Under the pieces are notes generated by a model. The model ran no database searches. It saw only the letters and a program-made list of their open reading frames with translations, and was not told the DNA's origin. A program made the translations under genes and the position numbers. DNA of 64,000 nt from Echinometra lucunter. Its lineage: Eukaryota; Echinodermata; Echinoidea; Camarodonta; Echinometridae. This document shows positions 1 to 11,290 of this stretch, one piece after another; position 1 is the first letter of the stretch; each line of letters starts with the position of its first letter. The stretch is from the NCBI GenBank assembly GCA_029962745.1, contig CM057167.1, positions 20,589,102-20,653,101 of the forward strand, given 5' to 3'.

Positions 1-139
1 TAAAGGGTTCTTCATAACTATTTTCAAGAACCTCAATAGGTTCCTTCGTGTACATTAATAATGGTTCTAAAGACCCATTTAGAACCCACGAGAACTTCAT
101 TGGGTAGTTGGTAGTAATGATTCTTTGAAGAACCTTTAA

Positions 140-547
140 CCCATTCATGACAGGGATTATTTCAAGCCTAATTTCATCAGCTTTTATTCTTCAAATTGGC
201 AACACCAACATTTTTTAGTTTATTGCTACATTTTTCTTTGAAACGTCATGTATCTGAAATGAATATAAATTGACAGAAATTACGATGAGAAGTCAAAAAG
301 TTGCCAATTTGCAGGGGAAAACAGTGATTTTAGACTTTCTATCACATTGCCAATTTAAGGATTTTAATGCTTTTTTTCCTTTAAAAAATTTTCAGCATCA
401 AACAACGAATATTGACGCAATCAAAATGGGCACAGTTTGTGTAGATTTTTTTGCTCTTTCTGCTCATGTATTTGGTATGATTTTTAGGGCTTTGCATCAA
501 AAGATATTAGGCCAAACCACAAAATGTGGACCTCTGTCACGAATGGG
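140..547. mobile_element. 408-bp MITE with TTAA target duplication (family T1)
   Basis: The ends are inverted repeats (CCCATTCATGACAG at left, CTGTCACGAATGGG at right) flanked by TTAA at 136-139 and 548-551. Related elements of similar length lie at 47488-47897 and, in the duplicated locus, at 20008 and 30020. They share internal text such as caaattggcaac and ctgctctttctgctcatgta. The TTAA duplication suggests mobilisation by a piggyBac-type transposase. There is no coding capacity. The flanks (1-135 and 552-600) carry further inverted gaacct/aggttc motifs, so this copy may be nested in another repeat. Confidence 0.75.
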
Positions 548-625
548 TTAAAGGTTCCAAATGTTGGACAAGAAAAGGTTCTAATCAGCACCATGTTTTC
601 TAAGAGTGTACCACCCCCTCCCTAT

Positions 626-652
626 GCTCTCTCTCTCTCTCTCTCTCTCTCT
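626..652. repeat. (CT)n microsatellite
   Basis: Simple CT dinucleotide run of about 27 bases. A homopolymeric C run follows at about 821-843, just before the candidate exon at 849. Confidence 0.9.
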
Positions 653-848
653 GGTTTCTTTATTATAATCTCCAGATGACGATTTATTTGTACTGTTTTC
701 TGTTTCGTTTAGTAAAAGCGCAATGTCAAAGTGACAGATGATATATCTTTAACGCAGGTATCGTTAGAGCAGAATTGTACGTACTTTTTCATCACTGTGA
801 TTCACTTTTCTCCTTCTATTCCCCCCCCCCCCCCCCCCCCCCCTCTAG

Positions 849-970
849 CTAGCGGTGAATGCCTTCAACTAGCTGAGAAGCAGCGATGTCGGAATCGATT
901 ATGGCCACGAAGTGGACGACGACGATGCGACATTAACTTTCTACCCCTTGTCTACTCCCCCTTTGACGAG
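849..970 (+). CDS. Probable upstream exon of the C13-like secreted protein gene
   Basis: The candidate exon lies between an acceptor (ctctag, ending 848) and a donor (gag|gtttgt). It encodes about 40 residues containing three Cys and a basic CRNRLWPRSGRRRC stretch, ending SPFDE. Its 3' end is in phase 0, the same phase as the start of the exon at 7404, so direct splicing would keep the frame over a 6.4 kb intron. It would extend the Cys-rich N-terminal region of the downstream protein. The 5' end would be in phase 1, so a further upstream exon with the start codon and signal peptide is needed and is not visible here. The weak points are the poly-C tract immediately upstream and the long intron. 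The assignment is inferred from phase and composition only. Confidence 0.5.
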
Positions 971-1423
971 GTTTGTTGGTCTCTTCTTTGCTATCGTTGC
1001 TGGGTTTTTTTTTCCGAGTTTTGTTTTCTTTCTATTTTATTTTGTTGTTGGTTAGTTTACTTTAAAATTTTTATCATTGACCAAATGCTGCCAGTTTGTC
1101 TTTGTTTATTATTTTGTTATTCAATTAGTAATTGATAATGAAGTTTAACAGGTGTGCTTTTGCAACGCCTTTCACGTTTTAAAAAAACTAACAAAAACAA
1201 AAACACCAGAACATCAATGTTTTTAGGAGCAAAACGTAAACTTCTTCTATGAAAGAGAAAGTAAGATATTTCATTATTGAGTAGTGTAGAACTTCTTTGG
1301 ATGTTGATTCGCCAATTCAACGGAAATTATTAGACTAAAACGGAAATTGGGAAATTATTTCATGGCATTGCAGCTGGTTAATATAGAGTTAAATCCGGAG
1401 ACGTAACTCTATGGTTAAGATAT

Positions 1424-1432
1424 ATATATGTA

Positions 1433-1491
<59 letters not shown>
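1424..1491. repeat. (GT)n(TA)n compound microsatellite
   Basis: Alternating tgtgtg followed by tatata dinucleotides, about 65 bases, immediately left of a palindromic MITE. Confidence 0.9.
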
Positions 1492-1495
<4 letters not shown>

Positions 1496-1498
1496 ACA

Positions 1499-1703
1499 CC
1501 AACAAAATTCAGTGAGAAGAGTTGACTCAATAATGCATTGTTAATAGCCAACAAGAATTTTTTTAACCCTAATTTTCGGGGGCCTCCCCCTTCCTCAGGG
1601 ATAAAGACAATAATGCAATATGTACAAAAATATTAACAAACAAATTCTTATTGGCAATTAACAATGCATTATTGAGTCAACTCTTCTCATTGACTTTTGT
1701 TGG
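1499..1703. mobile_element. Palindromic MITE, about 205 bp
   Basis: The left arm from 1499 (CCAACAAAATTCAGTGAGAA...) is matched by its reverse complement ending at 1703. Arms of about 60 bases contain gagttgactcaataatgcat. The spacer includes a CCCCC/GGGGG-flanked stretch. No coding capacity. Confidence 0.7.
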
Positions 1704-3799
1704 TTTGTTTGTTTACTTACGCCAATACGTGGACTATTTCAAGATATATATGTATATACCAGATCGTTTCTGCGCAGTATGTTATGAACTGCTGAGAGAG
1801 AAACGGGTTGTAAAATCACACCTTTTTGTATACTTGAAAACAGGGTTTATGTCTTATATTTTCAAGAAGGAACCGTAATGTATTTTATGTTTCTTACTAA
1901 TCCACTCAATTCAAGTCTATAAAAGTTCCATGAACCTCCTTCTAATCCCATTTTCAAAAGACTTGCGCCCCAGTGGGTTAATTCTCACCTATCTTTAGTT
2001 TATGCTCCTTGCGTTTTGTTGGAAAGGGTATTGTAATTCATCTCAAAATCGATAGGAGCCTATGTTTAAGGCACTGTCTGAGTCATGACAGTTACTGAAA
2101 TCTGTTCATTGGATTGAGCAGTTGAGAAAATAGCGTTTAAAGATTGACCAATTTTATGACCTACTTCTTATAGCAGTATTATTCTGTTTTTAAAGGGTCC
2201 TGCATGGTCCTAACAGTCTTTTAGAGGAATTACAAATTTTACAGTCCCGCGTTCTTAGAACTGTTCAATGGTGTTAGTATTGGGATCTCGGGGATGTGAA
2301 ATAGTTTTGTTTATAAACAAGATACGGTAAACAGTTGATTAAATGATAGAAATAGATGTGTACGCAAGTCTTGTGACTGGGATTTTGATAGCTTTAACAA
2401 TGTTTAAGAGGTAGTTTATAGAGATGCAGAACTGTATGGAAAGAATATCGTATTGTTGGTCGCCATAAAATAGGATTCAGAACATGAAATGCTTATTTAC
2501 TTCCAGGGAAATTTACAGTATTCTTACTGAAATCCACCTTTATTTTCTTCTGATACCACCCCTCGTGCATATAATCTCAGATCGGCTCAGAAAATCTCCA
2601 ATGTCCTGTCATTACAACTAAGTTTTATGGTGAGCGATCATGCTGCTTCTACACTAAAGAACACTATTCCATGTTATGAGGGAAGCTTCCACAGTGTTAA
2701 AGTTCAAAACCCTTCTCAAGATTCATTTGGTTTTGGTCTTGCAAACTGCAGCACCTACTAATCGTTGAACCCTTAATATGCTTGAATTGCATAAAAACCG
2801 AATTAACTCTGGTATAATGAAATGTGAATGTCTTTTAGAAATCGAAAAGATTAAGATACTAGCTCTTTGCTAGTTTATTTTCTGAATCGTGCATTATCAA
2901 CATAATCGACGCGACTTTGTTTAAAATGTAATTAAAGTTATCTTTCCATTTGATGCGACCGCAGCCATTTCAAAGATCAGATACTCATCGACAGGTCGTG
3001 CAGGAAACGTAATTATTTAAAAATCGCTTCAAATTTGATGATGTATGATCTTTACCCTCTGAACAACAAAAGAAAATAAATGGCATTCTACCAAAGTATG
3101 CTACAGGTGTTGAAGAATAATGATTCAATGGGTCCCGCAAGTTGCAAGGGATTCCCAAGTGAACTGGAAAGATAGCAGTACAGTGTGTACACGTGTGTTA
3201 TTTTTTTCCATTTTGTAGATGTAAGGAGTCACGAAAAATATGATTTAGATATCACAGGTCTGGTAGCCAAGTTGTAAGGAGAAAAGAGATACATTTTTGA
3301 GTACGTCTTCTTTTTCATCGGGTACTGATTCAGGGGATCTTAAAATGTTAGGAAATCGCAAGTGTCATCTTGGAGTTATGATTAGTCAAAGATATTTTTT
3401 CAGGTTTTGATGGAAAGGGTACCGCCAAATGTGAAGTTTTGTAGTGCAGTGAATTCTATACTGATTTAAAGAGTCCCGACAAATGCTTCGATATCATTAT
3501 ACAGTTGTGATCTCGCAGGTCATTGAAATAAAGAGATGTTTGATTCAAAGAGTCCCGCCAGATGTATAAAAATCATGGGTATATGATCATGACGATCGTT
3601 ACAATACGAACTGTGAAGAGATTCATAATGACTGTAAGGGTTCCCCGAAAGTAGGACAGTGATCATAGAGTTTACAAAGAACAAAGGAATAATTACTTTC
3701 TGATCAGAATGATCATTCTTGCAACAATGAAGACTCCGTGGGAAAACAAGCGGATGAGCTGACTTCTAACGTGTGAGAAAGATGAAAATTACTGTACAC
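1704..3799. other. Non-coding stretch with a dispersed short motif
   Basis: No exon, RNA gene or complete transposon is recognisable. A motif close to tcaaagagtcccgccaaatg recurs in degenerate form at about 2192, 2243, 3127, 3415, 3470, 3547 and 3640. It could be an old minisatellite or repeat remnant. If the 849 exon is genuine, this stretch is intron. Confidence 0.5.
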
Positions 3800-4449
3800 C
3801 AGTGGCGGCACCAAGGGGGGCATGGGGGGCATTTGCCCCCCCCCCCCCCCACTCAGAAGCTTTGCCCCCCAGTTGCCCCCCCAAAAAAAAATTTTGAGGA
3901 CTGAAAAGAAAAATGATACAGTAATTTGTAAATAAGTAGATGTTGTCATAAGCATCATATTCAACCTGTGAAGTGCTCTAAAATACCATTTTCCGCTATT
4001 CAAAACTTCAATTGAAAACCAAAAAAGTGGTTATTTTTGGCTCGCTCGCTCGTCATATTTTAAAATTTCTTTTCTAAAATGCGATTAAAAACAAGAAAAG
4101 TAGCCATTTTTGGTTGGCTCGCTTCGCTCGCTCGTCATATTTCAGAATATTTATTCGAAAATGCGATTAAAAACAAAAAAAACGGTTATTTTTTGTTCGC
4201 TCGCTTCGCTCTCTCGCAAAATTGATATTAAAATGTGTGTAAGAGGAAAAAAAATAGTTCAAAAATTCAATTATCCCCCCCCCCCCCACTCCTCAAAGTG
4301 GATTTACGCCAGCGACTAAAACTTGCGCTTCAAGCTTGATTTTTCCATACACGCAAAAAAAAAATTGACTGCCCCTGCCCCCCCCCAACATTTTCTTTTG
4401 CCCTCCATTTGCCCCCCCCCCCACTTTAACAATCCTGGTGCCGCCACTG
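3800..4449. mobile_element. hAT-like non-autonomous element with 8-bp target duplication
   Basis: The terminal inverted repeats read CAGTGGCGGCACCA at the left and its complement at the right. Both sides are flanked by CTGTACAC (3792-3799 and 4450-4457), an exact 8-bp duplication typical of hAT transposons. The interior has long C runs and two to three degenerate units of about 70 bp containing ggctcgcttcgctcgctcg and gcgattaaaaaca. No transposase is present. Confidence 0.85.
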
Positions 4450-4457
4450 CTGTACAC

Positions 4458-7403
4458 ATTCATTTTTTTAAAGGAAAAAAAAAACTCGGGTGAATTATAT
4501 GCCCGTATTGTATTTACTACATCTTCACAAAACGGTTTCTCTTTTTTTTTTTTAAATATTTCCTTACTCTGTTTCCCCTTGAATTGTCTATACGTGCATG
4601 GCTCTCTTTTTTCCCCTTTCTTTCTTTGTTTTCTTTCCTTCTATGTTTTTTTTTTCCATTTTCCTTTCTCTTCTTTCCTTGTCTTTTTAGAAGTAACCTC
4701 AGAGGGAGCGAGGGCATTTTCAAGTAAAAATATAGCTTGATGTACTACGCTGTATACATACCCTATTTATCCCTGTTTCCCCTGTACTTTCCACGAAACT
4801 TTGGGATTGATAGTGGGGATGTTTCCTTGAGGTAGTATTAACGAAAGGTACCTTTATAAGCAACGAATGTGAATCCGATTCTAGAGTATCAAGCCTCCAA
4901 TTGGGAATGCGAATCGTTCGATGTTTTTTTTTTGGGGGGGGGAGTCTCGGTGTACAGACATTTTACAGGGGTTAGAGTTATCCACATTTTTATTTTGAAT
5001 TTCGAATGCTTTGGCTATGGAGAAAGGTTCGCAAGTTCCATCAAAATCAGAAAAGGGTTTGAGTTAGTAAGGCACATTTCATAAGCGGGTTTTTTTCTAA
5101 AGTAAAATGAGAAGAGACAAAAGAAAAGGGGCATCAGCTCTTTCCAAGGTTGTCGAAATAGTCTTTTCATGTATATTTAATCTACAGTGAATCATTTTTT
5201 TTCAACTAGCTCCTTCTCGAATTGAGTTCATTTATTACTGGCACTGACGCTTACACGACTGAACAGTACAATTCCCAGAAGTTGGGAAAAGTGACAGTCT
5301 TACGTGTGACTCCATGGGTGTCAAGGGCATTTGTGAAAGCACCATGCCATGTTTTAGTTTTCTTTCGCATTAATATCTTCCATGTATAGGGATGTCTTGT
5401 ATCAAGCATAGAAATCAATTTCTTATACATTCAGGGCATGAACTGCTAGCGGACTGCTAGCGGTATCTACTCACCAACATCTTCTTTTCTCTTCTCCCCT
5501 CGTCTCCTATCTGGCATTGTTCTCCGTGTATCCCGGTAAAAAATTGTGAAAATAATGGGGCGCGGATCGGATCGCATTTGTTCATTGCTTTCAATGTGAA
5601 TATAGTAGTAATGCAATTCTGTATTCTCCCGAATCAATTGAGCATGGATATTGTAAAGAAAGGGCAGTTTAAATAGCAGAAGAGGAAAGCGAAGTAACAA
5701 AACAGCGGTGAGTGGGGATCAAAGGGAAAGAACCGCCGAGTCTGTCGGCCTGCTCTTTGATCTTTGCCTACCAATAGACCGACTCGACATACAGCTATTC
5801 TAATGGCAACGTTAGCGCTCGACGCATTTTAAAGGGTGTTAAAGGAAGGGATGTTTAACCTCTATTATTCTCCTCTATCAACGATACAAAAAGCCAACTG
5901 TTACCAATTCTTTACGCCTCTTTCTTCCAATTCAAAGGCGTCTGTTTATGAAATGTCAGAATCGCATTATACGTCCATTGCATGAAATAGATGTATTTTT
6001 TGTTTTGCCTGGAAGCGCGCTGTGCCGTTTTATTGGCTGGAGAATTTTTTTCTCTTTCGCATTTCATCCGTTTTCTTCTTCATCATGCACTTGTATTTCT
6101 TTAAAGTATAGTTTGGCAACTTTTAAATGAAATAGGGTTTCCGGAGTTGATTGGAATCGCGTATATGAGAGAAAAACATTTCTTCTGAAACTATAAAACT
6201 GTATTACTCCAATCTGATGTAGGCATATCTATTCGTCGAACTGTGAAATTAAAAACAGATTCTAGCGAAGCTATCTAGGTCTGCATCACCGACGCACCAG
6301 AGAAATAAATGCGGAGTCTTTTTTCTACTTTATTTCGATCATTTCGGGAGAAATCAAACAACGTTTAGCACTAAATAGCGATCTCTTAATAGCATGCCAA
6401 TAGTTCCATGTATAAATGCTACCTCGTAAAACAAACGCGAAACTGGGCCGTTGTCTGCGAAGAGGACGTGTTTATGTCCATCTCACATACAGACTAGTAA
6501 TTTTATGCCCCTATGAAACATTTTCATCCCGCCTTTGATGTTTCCCGCCAAGCCGTCAAAGCTAGTACAAGAAGCCGGAAAAAGATCTCGGGGTTATTTC
6601 ACTCGAGCTGCTTCAATTATTTTGGTATCATTTTTAAATTTGGAATGCAATTTCTGGCTAGGGATTTTTCTCATGCATACACAATATTGTTCTCCAGACA
6701 AGGATTTCTCGGTGATGGTGTAATTGTTTTAAAGTGCGAAATGCAGTTGAGCCAAAGTTCACATACAGTTTTTATTTGATATGGTGTCATGTCCCGGTTT
6801 CCCTAAAGGATAGATCGACATTTTTCTATTCAGGACCTTTTGAAAACATCATTTGAACTCGACTTAATGTGACGAGTGTACGGAAACATTCTGTAAACAT
6901 GGTAAAGGGAATATACGTAGAGGCGATTACATGTCGGGAAGTTGATAGAGTTGTACTTTTATTCATGGGAAAGAATTATTTAATTTTTCAAAGTACTGGC
7001 ACCTCTCATAGACCTAAAAAGGACAATGCAACGGAAATGGGCAGAATATCGAAATTATGTTCTAAGAGAGTAAATGTGGTACATTGCTTTCTCAGTATGA
7101 ACAAAAATCTCAGTAAAAACCTGCAGACATATTGCTGATGATGAGCCATTTGCCTTCAAACTGTTGTAAAATGATAGGAATGATAGCCCGCTCACGATCA
7201 CCTTTCACCCCAAATTTAATGTGCATGAATAACCCAAGTTTGTCCGTTTTGCTAAGTTTGCCAGAAGTTTTAGTGGGACACATCTTTTTTTACCTACCAT
7301 ATTTCATGGAATTTTAATCTAAAAGTGATGATTTTTCTTTTTCCATGTTATTGTCTTTACTTTTAATTTCATTTTCATTTTGTGTTTTCTTTGCATCTTA
7401 TAG
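4458..7403. other. Intron or intergenic stretch without recognised genes
   Basis: About 2.9 kb without a supported exon. It includes pyrimidine-rich DNA at 4530-4690. At 5467-5540 a minus-strand ATG reading frame is followed by a perfect gtgagt donor, a possible first exon of an unknown minus-strand gene with no partner exon visible. The DNA around 5700-5830 is somewhat richer in CpG. Nothing here can be named. Confidence 0.4.
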
Positions 7404-7987
7404 ACAAGAGAGCAACACCTTGTGTGTCGGGATGACACTATCCTGGGATTTGGGGCTTGCCCAACATATCGCAGTGATGCAGCCAACTACTCAACCAACT
7501 GTGAGCTGAATGAGAACACGAGGCGATGTGAACTGCCATCTTTAAAGGTAAGATATTACTTAGGTCAGTTTTAAATGCAGGAGGTGGGGCTGACGTCCCC
7601 TCTCCATTTACCCCCTAGGCAAAATCCAAATCTGGCACAGATATGTCATTGCATAAATTTTGCATTTTATACGTGTCTGCAAGATAATGATAATTGGTTT
7701 AAACAGGTAAATGAAGAAATAATATGGAATTACTTGAAAAGTAGATCTAAAGCAAGTATTTTATGATATTCAGTATCAAGTGTTAGAAGGGATCATTGAT
7801 GTTAGTTATGCTTTCAGTGTTCTTCGAATACCTCAGTTTATCATTTTCTTACACCATTTCAATGTTGCTTTTTCCTTACTATTTTCTGTGTATGTGTGCT
7901 TTGTTTTGTTTTTTTAATGTTAGTTTTATTTCCAGATCCTTATTCTCTCTTGCTCTGCTACATTTCCCCTCTCCTTATTTCTCTCAT

Positions 7988-8056
<69 letters not shown>

Positions 8057-9801
8057 CCCCTCTTTCTTTGCTCTCTACACATATCAAGAAGAGTGATTCA
8101 GAGAGGAGTATAGTTACAACTTTTTAAAGGAGAATGCAACTCCGGCATCAGTGTGCTCCTGGTGAATGAAGATGACCAAGAAGAGTAAACAGTGAAAGTT
8201 TGAGCAAAATTGGACAATCTGTTCAAGAGTTATAAATTTTGAAAGTTTGAGTAAATCCTTATTATTGGGATCCTTATATTGGCAATTTTGCCAGCATCTG
8301 TGATGTCATCGTGGACAACTCTCCATTCATTTTGTACCATGATATTTCATACAAATTGATTTATATAAAATTTCAAGTCCGGAATAAACATAATTCATCC
8401 CAAAATGCTTGCAGAATTGATGTAGCCGTGTCATACTCAAGCAATAAATCCAAGGAATTTCTTATTTTTCTTGAAAATAAAGAAAATGTTAAATTCTGTG
8501 TACAAAATGAATGGAGAGTTGTCCATTGACATCACAGATGCTGGCAAAACTGCCAATTTAAGGATCCCAATAATAAGGATTTACTCAAACTTTCAAAGTT
8601 CATAACTCTTGAACAGATTGTCGGATTTTCCTCAAACTTTCACTGTTTACTCTTGTTCTTCTTCTTTCACTGGAAGCACACTGATGTCTGGGTTGCATTC
8701 TCCTTTAAGTTGTAGTTTTATAATTATCTGAAGATCCCCAGTCTCTAATGCTCTGCTACATTTTCTTCCTCCTTATTTCTCCCCTTTTCTCTCCCCTATA
8801 TTTCTCTCTCTCTCTTTCTCTCTCTTTTCTTTCTTTTCTCTCATTATCTCTCTCTGTTTATCTTCTCCCTGTACATCTCTAGGAGAGTGATTCAGAGAGA
8901 AGATATGGTTCCATCACCCAATACTTAACAACCAAATCCCTCTCTTTTCCTCTAAAAGATTTTTAGATATGTATTTAAGAAAGAAAAATATCCTCCTTCT
9001 CTTCCACCCATACAGGTGAAAGCAAGATGCAAGGTATACGAGATCTGCGATCAAGCCGTTATTATCTCCGGGGGCTGGAATCGACAGATTAGTGATCAAT
9101 CTTCAGCAGACAATGTCAGGGATATGTATTCTGTGCTCAGGAAAAACGGCTTCAGGAGACCCAACATCAAAACATTTTTTGCTGATACAAGCACTGTATT
9201 AGGTATGTGCAATATCATGTTCAATTGTGTGTCGTTGTTTTTCCCCATTTCTACTTACCCATTTTCTCCAGTCATTTGAGAACCCCCCCCCCCCCCACAC
9301 ACACACACAAATGAAGTACATGGTATCATCCATCCTCCACCCAGTTTTAAGAGTTCCGTCAACATCACTACTGTAGACAAATTCTCTCATCCAAGTGTAG
9401 GCACGTTCTTATTTCATTGTGTTGTTTTGTAGCAAATTCAGTTCACCCCATCCCATCTCAAATGCCCCAACAAAACTTGCCTGGAACCATTTGTTCAGTA
9501 ATTGCAACTTGCAATTTTAATGCATTTGGTCTATGTTATGGGCATAACGGTAACTTCCTTTTTCATTTTTAAATTATTTCTTTTCCTCCACCATCAGAAG
9601 ATGTTGATGAAGAAGGGTCAAGACACACCTATCCTGCAACACACAAAACAGCTATTCAGAGTCATTTGAGTACACTCTGTAGCACACCGTATTGCGTAGA
9701 GAGCCTCGTCATCTATCTAAACAGTCCAACTCTAGCGGATGGGACGATGCTTTTATGGGACACCAACCAAGATGGCATAGTGAGTATCATTCTTTTTCCC
9801 T

Positions 9802-9853
<52 letters not shown>

Positions 9854-11290
9854 TTATAAAGGAAATGAAGAAAAGCAACTGGCAATATACAAGACAAATT
9901 TGAGATTTAATGCACATGGAATACGCAGAAATTAGAGACCTGGGCTGCGTTTTACGAAACCATCATAATTCTAAGTTCATGGACAGCCCATTGAAACGCG
10001 TGAGAATTCTACAACACACGTTTCAGTGGGATGTCCAAGAAGTTAGACTTATGACGGTTTCGTGAAATGCAGCCCAGAGGAATATACAACAAAGTACATA
10101 TTCCATCAGTCAGTAGTAAAGTATGGGCCAAGTCAGTGAGGGGCATTAGCAAGGGGGGCCACTAGTCCTTTTAATGTAATGTCCATATCCATTACAAAAA
10201 CAATAAGAAATATAGGAGAAATAAAATAATGTTGAATGGGCATTTTTTTTTTTTCCATTTGTATTGAACCATTAGGCAGATGTTGATGAGCAGTATACAG
10301 TATCAGAATTCTTGGAGGACATCTCGGACTGTAACGCACGACACATCTACATCATTGCCGACCAGAGCTTCTCCGGTAGACTGGTAGACGCGCTCCAGCT
10401 GACATCGGATACTAACCACCATGAGAACGTAGTGATATTCACCAGCGGAGGGAGTCTGGAGTACTCCTGGAACAGCGAGTTGACGAATCGATGGGTGAAT
10501 TCCAATCATACAACGTTGTGCGTGGACGAAATTCATAGGGTAAGAATATGAAGGCATCTATCTATTTTCTTGATTTTTCAGTGGAGCATTATCAAGTGTG
10601 CTACAGTTGGACCTATTCTAGTGACCGCCTGTTTGTAAAGACCACAATTTTTACTTTCCTTGAAGAATATTCCTCTCTATAAAGCCAGTTTTAAAGCAAA
10701 TTGCACTTCACGTCCATCTGCTTCTGGAGACAGTTTTTATTGTCCCTCCCGTGAACAGTCCTGGGTTTATACTGTACTTTACTTTCTTCAGGTTATGGCA
10801 TGAAAGTTTTCACAGATGCAACTGCTGTTCAGTGAACTCATAAATTTGGATGGGAATGGCAGGATGCAAGTTATACAGACATGGAATCTTTCATCCTTCA
10901 AATCAGTCTTCATTCTTGCAGCTATTTCTAATAATTTGCTTCTTTTGGTACATGGCTTACAGCCATGAGAGTGTCCATTAAGATGACAGTGTCATCATCA
11001 TTGCTATATATCTATATTAGTATGCTTTTACTATTATAAATATAATGGTTGATTTTCTTTTATTTCTGTTGGTTCTTTGTATGTAGGGTTACCAAGATAC
11101 TCTCTCCACAACGCCCATCCTCTACGAGAGCTCTTCAAACGCCGCTAACACCACACTGTTTGGAGCACCGTGTGATATGCTTCCCTTTCTCACCCCTCAC
11201 GAACTCCGCGTCACGTATATGGGATGCCAAAACCTTCCCATGACCCTTTGGTGGTTCCGCTTCCAGTCCACACGATCGACGCATCGATAG
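7404..11290 (+). CDS. Cys-rich secreted protein with a caspase/legumain-like fold, catalytic residues apparently lost
   Basis: Five exons join in frame: 7404-7547, 9016-9202, 9598-9779, 10276-10539 and 11087-11290 (stop TAG at 11288). All have ag/gt borders, giving 326 residues from the first of them. A Cys-rich stretch (residues 1-55) leads into a strand-helix pattern, ICDQAVIISGGWNR then DNVRDMYSVLRKNGF, which resembles the start of C13 peptidases such as legumain and GPI8. The two strands that normally end in the catalytic His and Cys read LVIYLNSPTLADG (about 147-159) and IYIIADQSFSG (about 195-205); neither catalytic residue is present. Several N-glycosylation sequons (NYS, NHT, NTT) support passage through the secretory route. 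The fold call is by eye. The function is unknown: an extracellular pseudo-peptidase is the inference. The N-terminus is incomplete unless the exon at 849 and others are added. Confidence 0.8.
7985..8055. repeat. (CT)n microsatellite
   Basis: About 70 bases of CT dinucleotides inside the first intron after exon 7404-7547. Confidence 0.95.
8115..8715. mobile_element. Foldback MITE, about 600 bp, intronic
   Basis: Long inverted arms: about 8115-8340 (including aaaggagaatgcaac and atccttattattgggatcc) are matched in reverse complement by about 8505-8715. The spacer is about 165 bp. The innermost match is ggacaactctccattcattt against aaatgaatggagagttgtcc. It lies in the intron between exons 7404-7547 and 9016-9202. 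No coding capacity. Confidence 0.8.
9801..9853. repeat. (TTTC)n microsatellite
   Basis: A tetranucleotide run starting about 20 bases after the 9779 splice donor. Confidence 0.95.
9940..10077. mobile_element. Small palindromic MITE, 138 bp
   Basis: The ends are CTGGGCTGCGTTTTACGAAACC at left and the approximate reverse complement at right (ggtttcgtgaaatgcagcccag). The interior is also partly self-complementary. It is intronic in the C13-like gene. Confidence 0.75.

Noticed and set aside
5467..5700. Minus-strand frame containing MPDRRRGEKRKEDV followed by a gtgagt donor
   Set aside because: It looks like a first exon, but no compatible downstream exon or known protein start could be recognised, so it is mentioned only under the non-coding stretch.
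7796..8113. Frame ending in a Ser-Leu repeat
   Set aside because: Produced by the (CT)n microsatellite in an intron.
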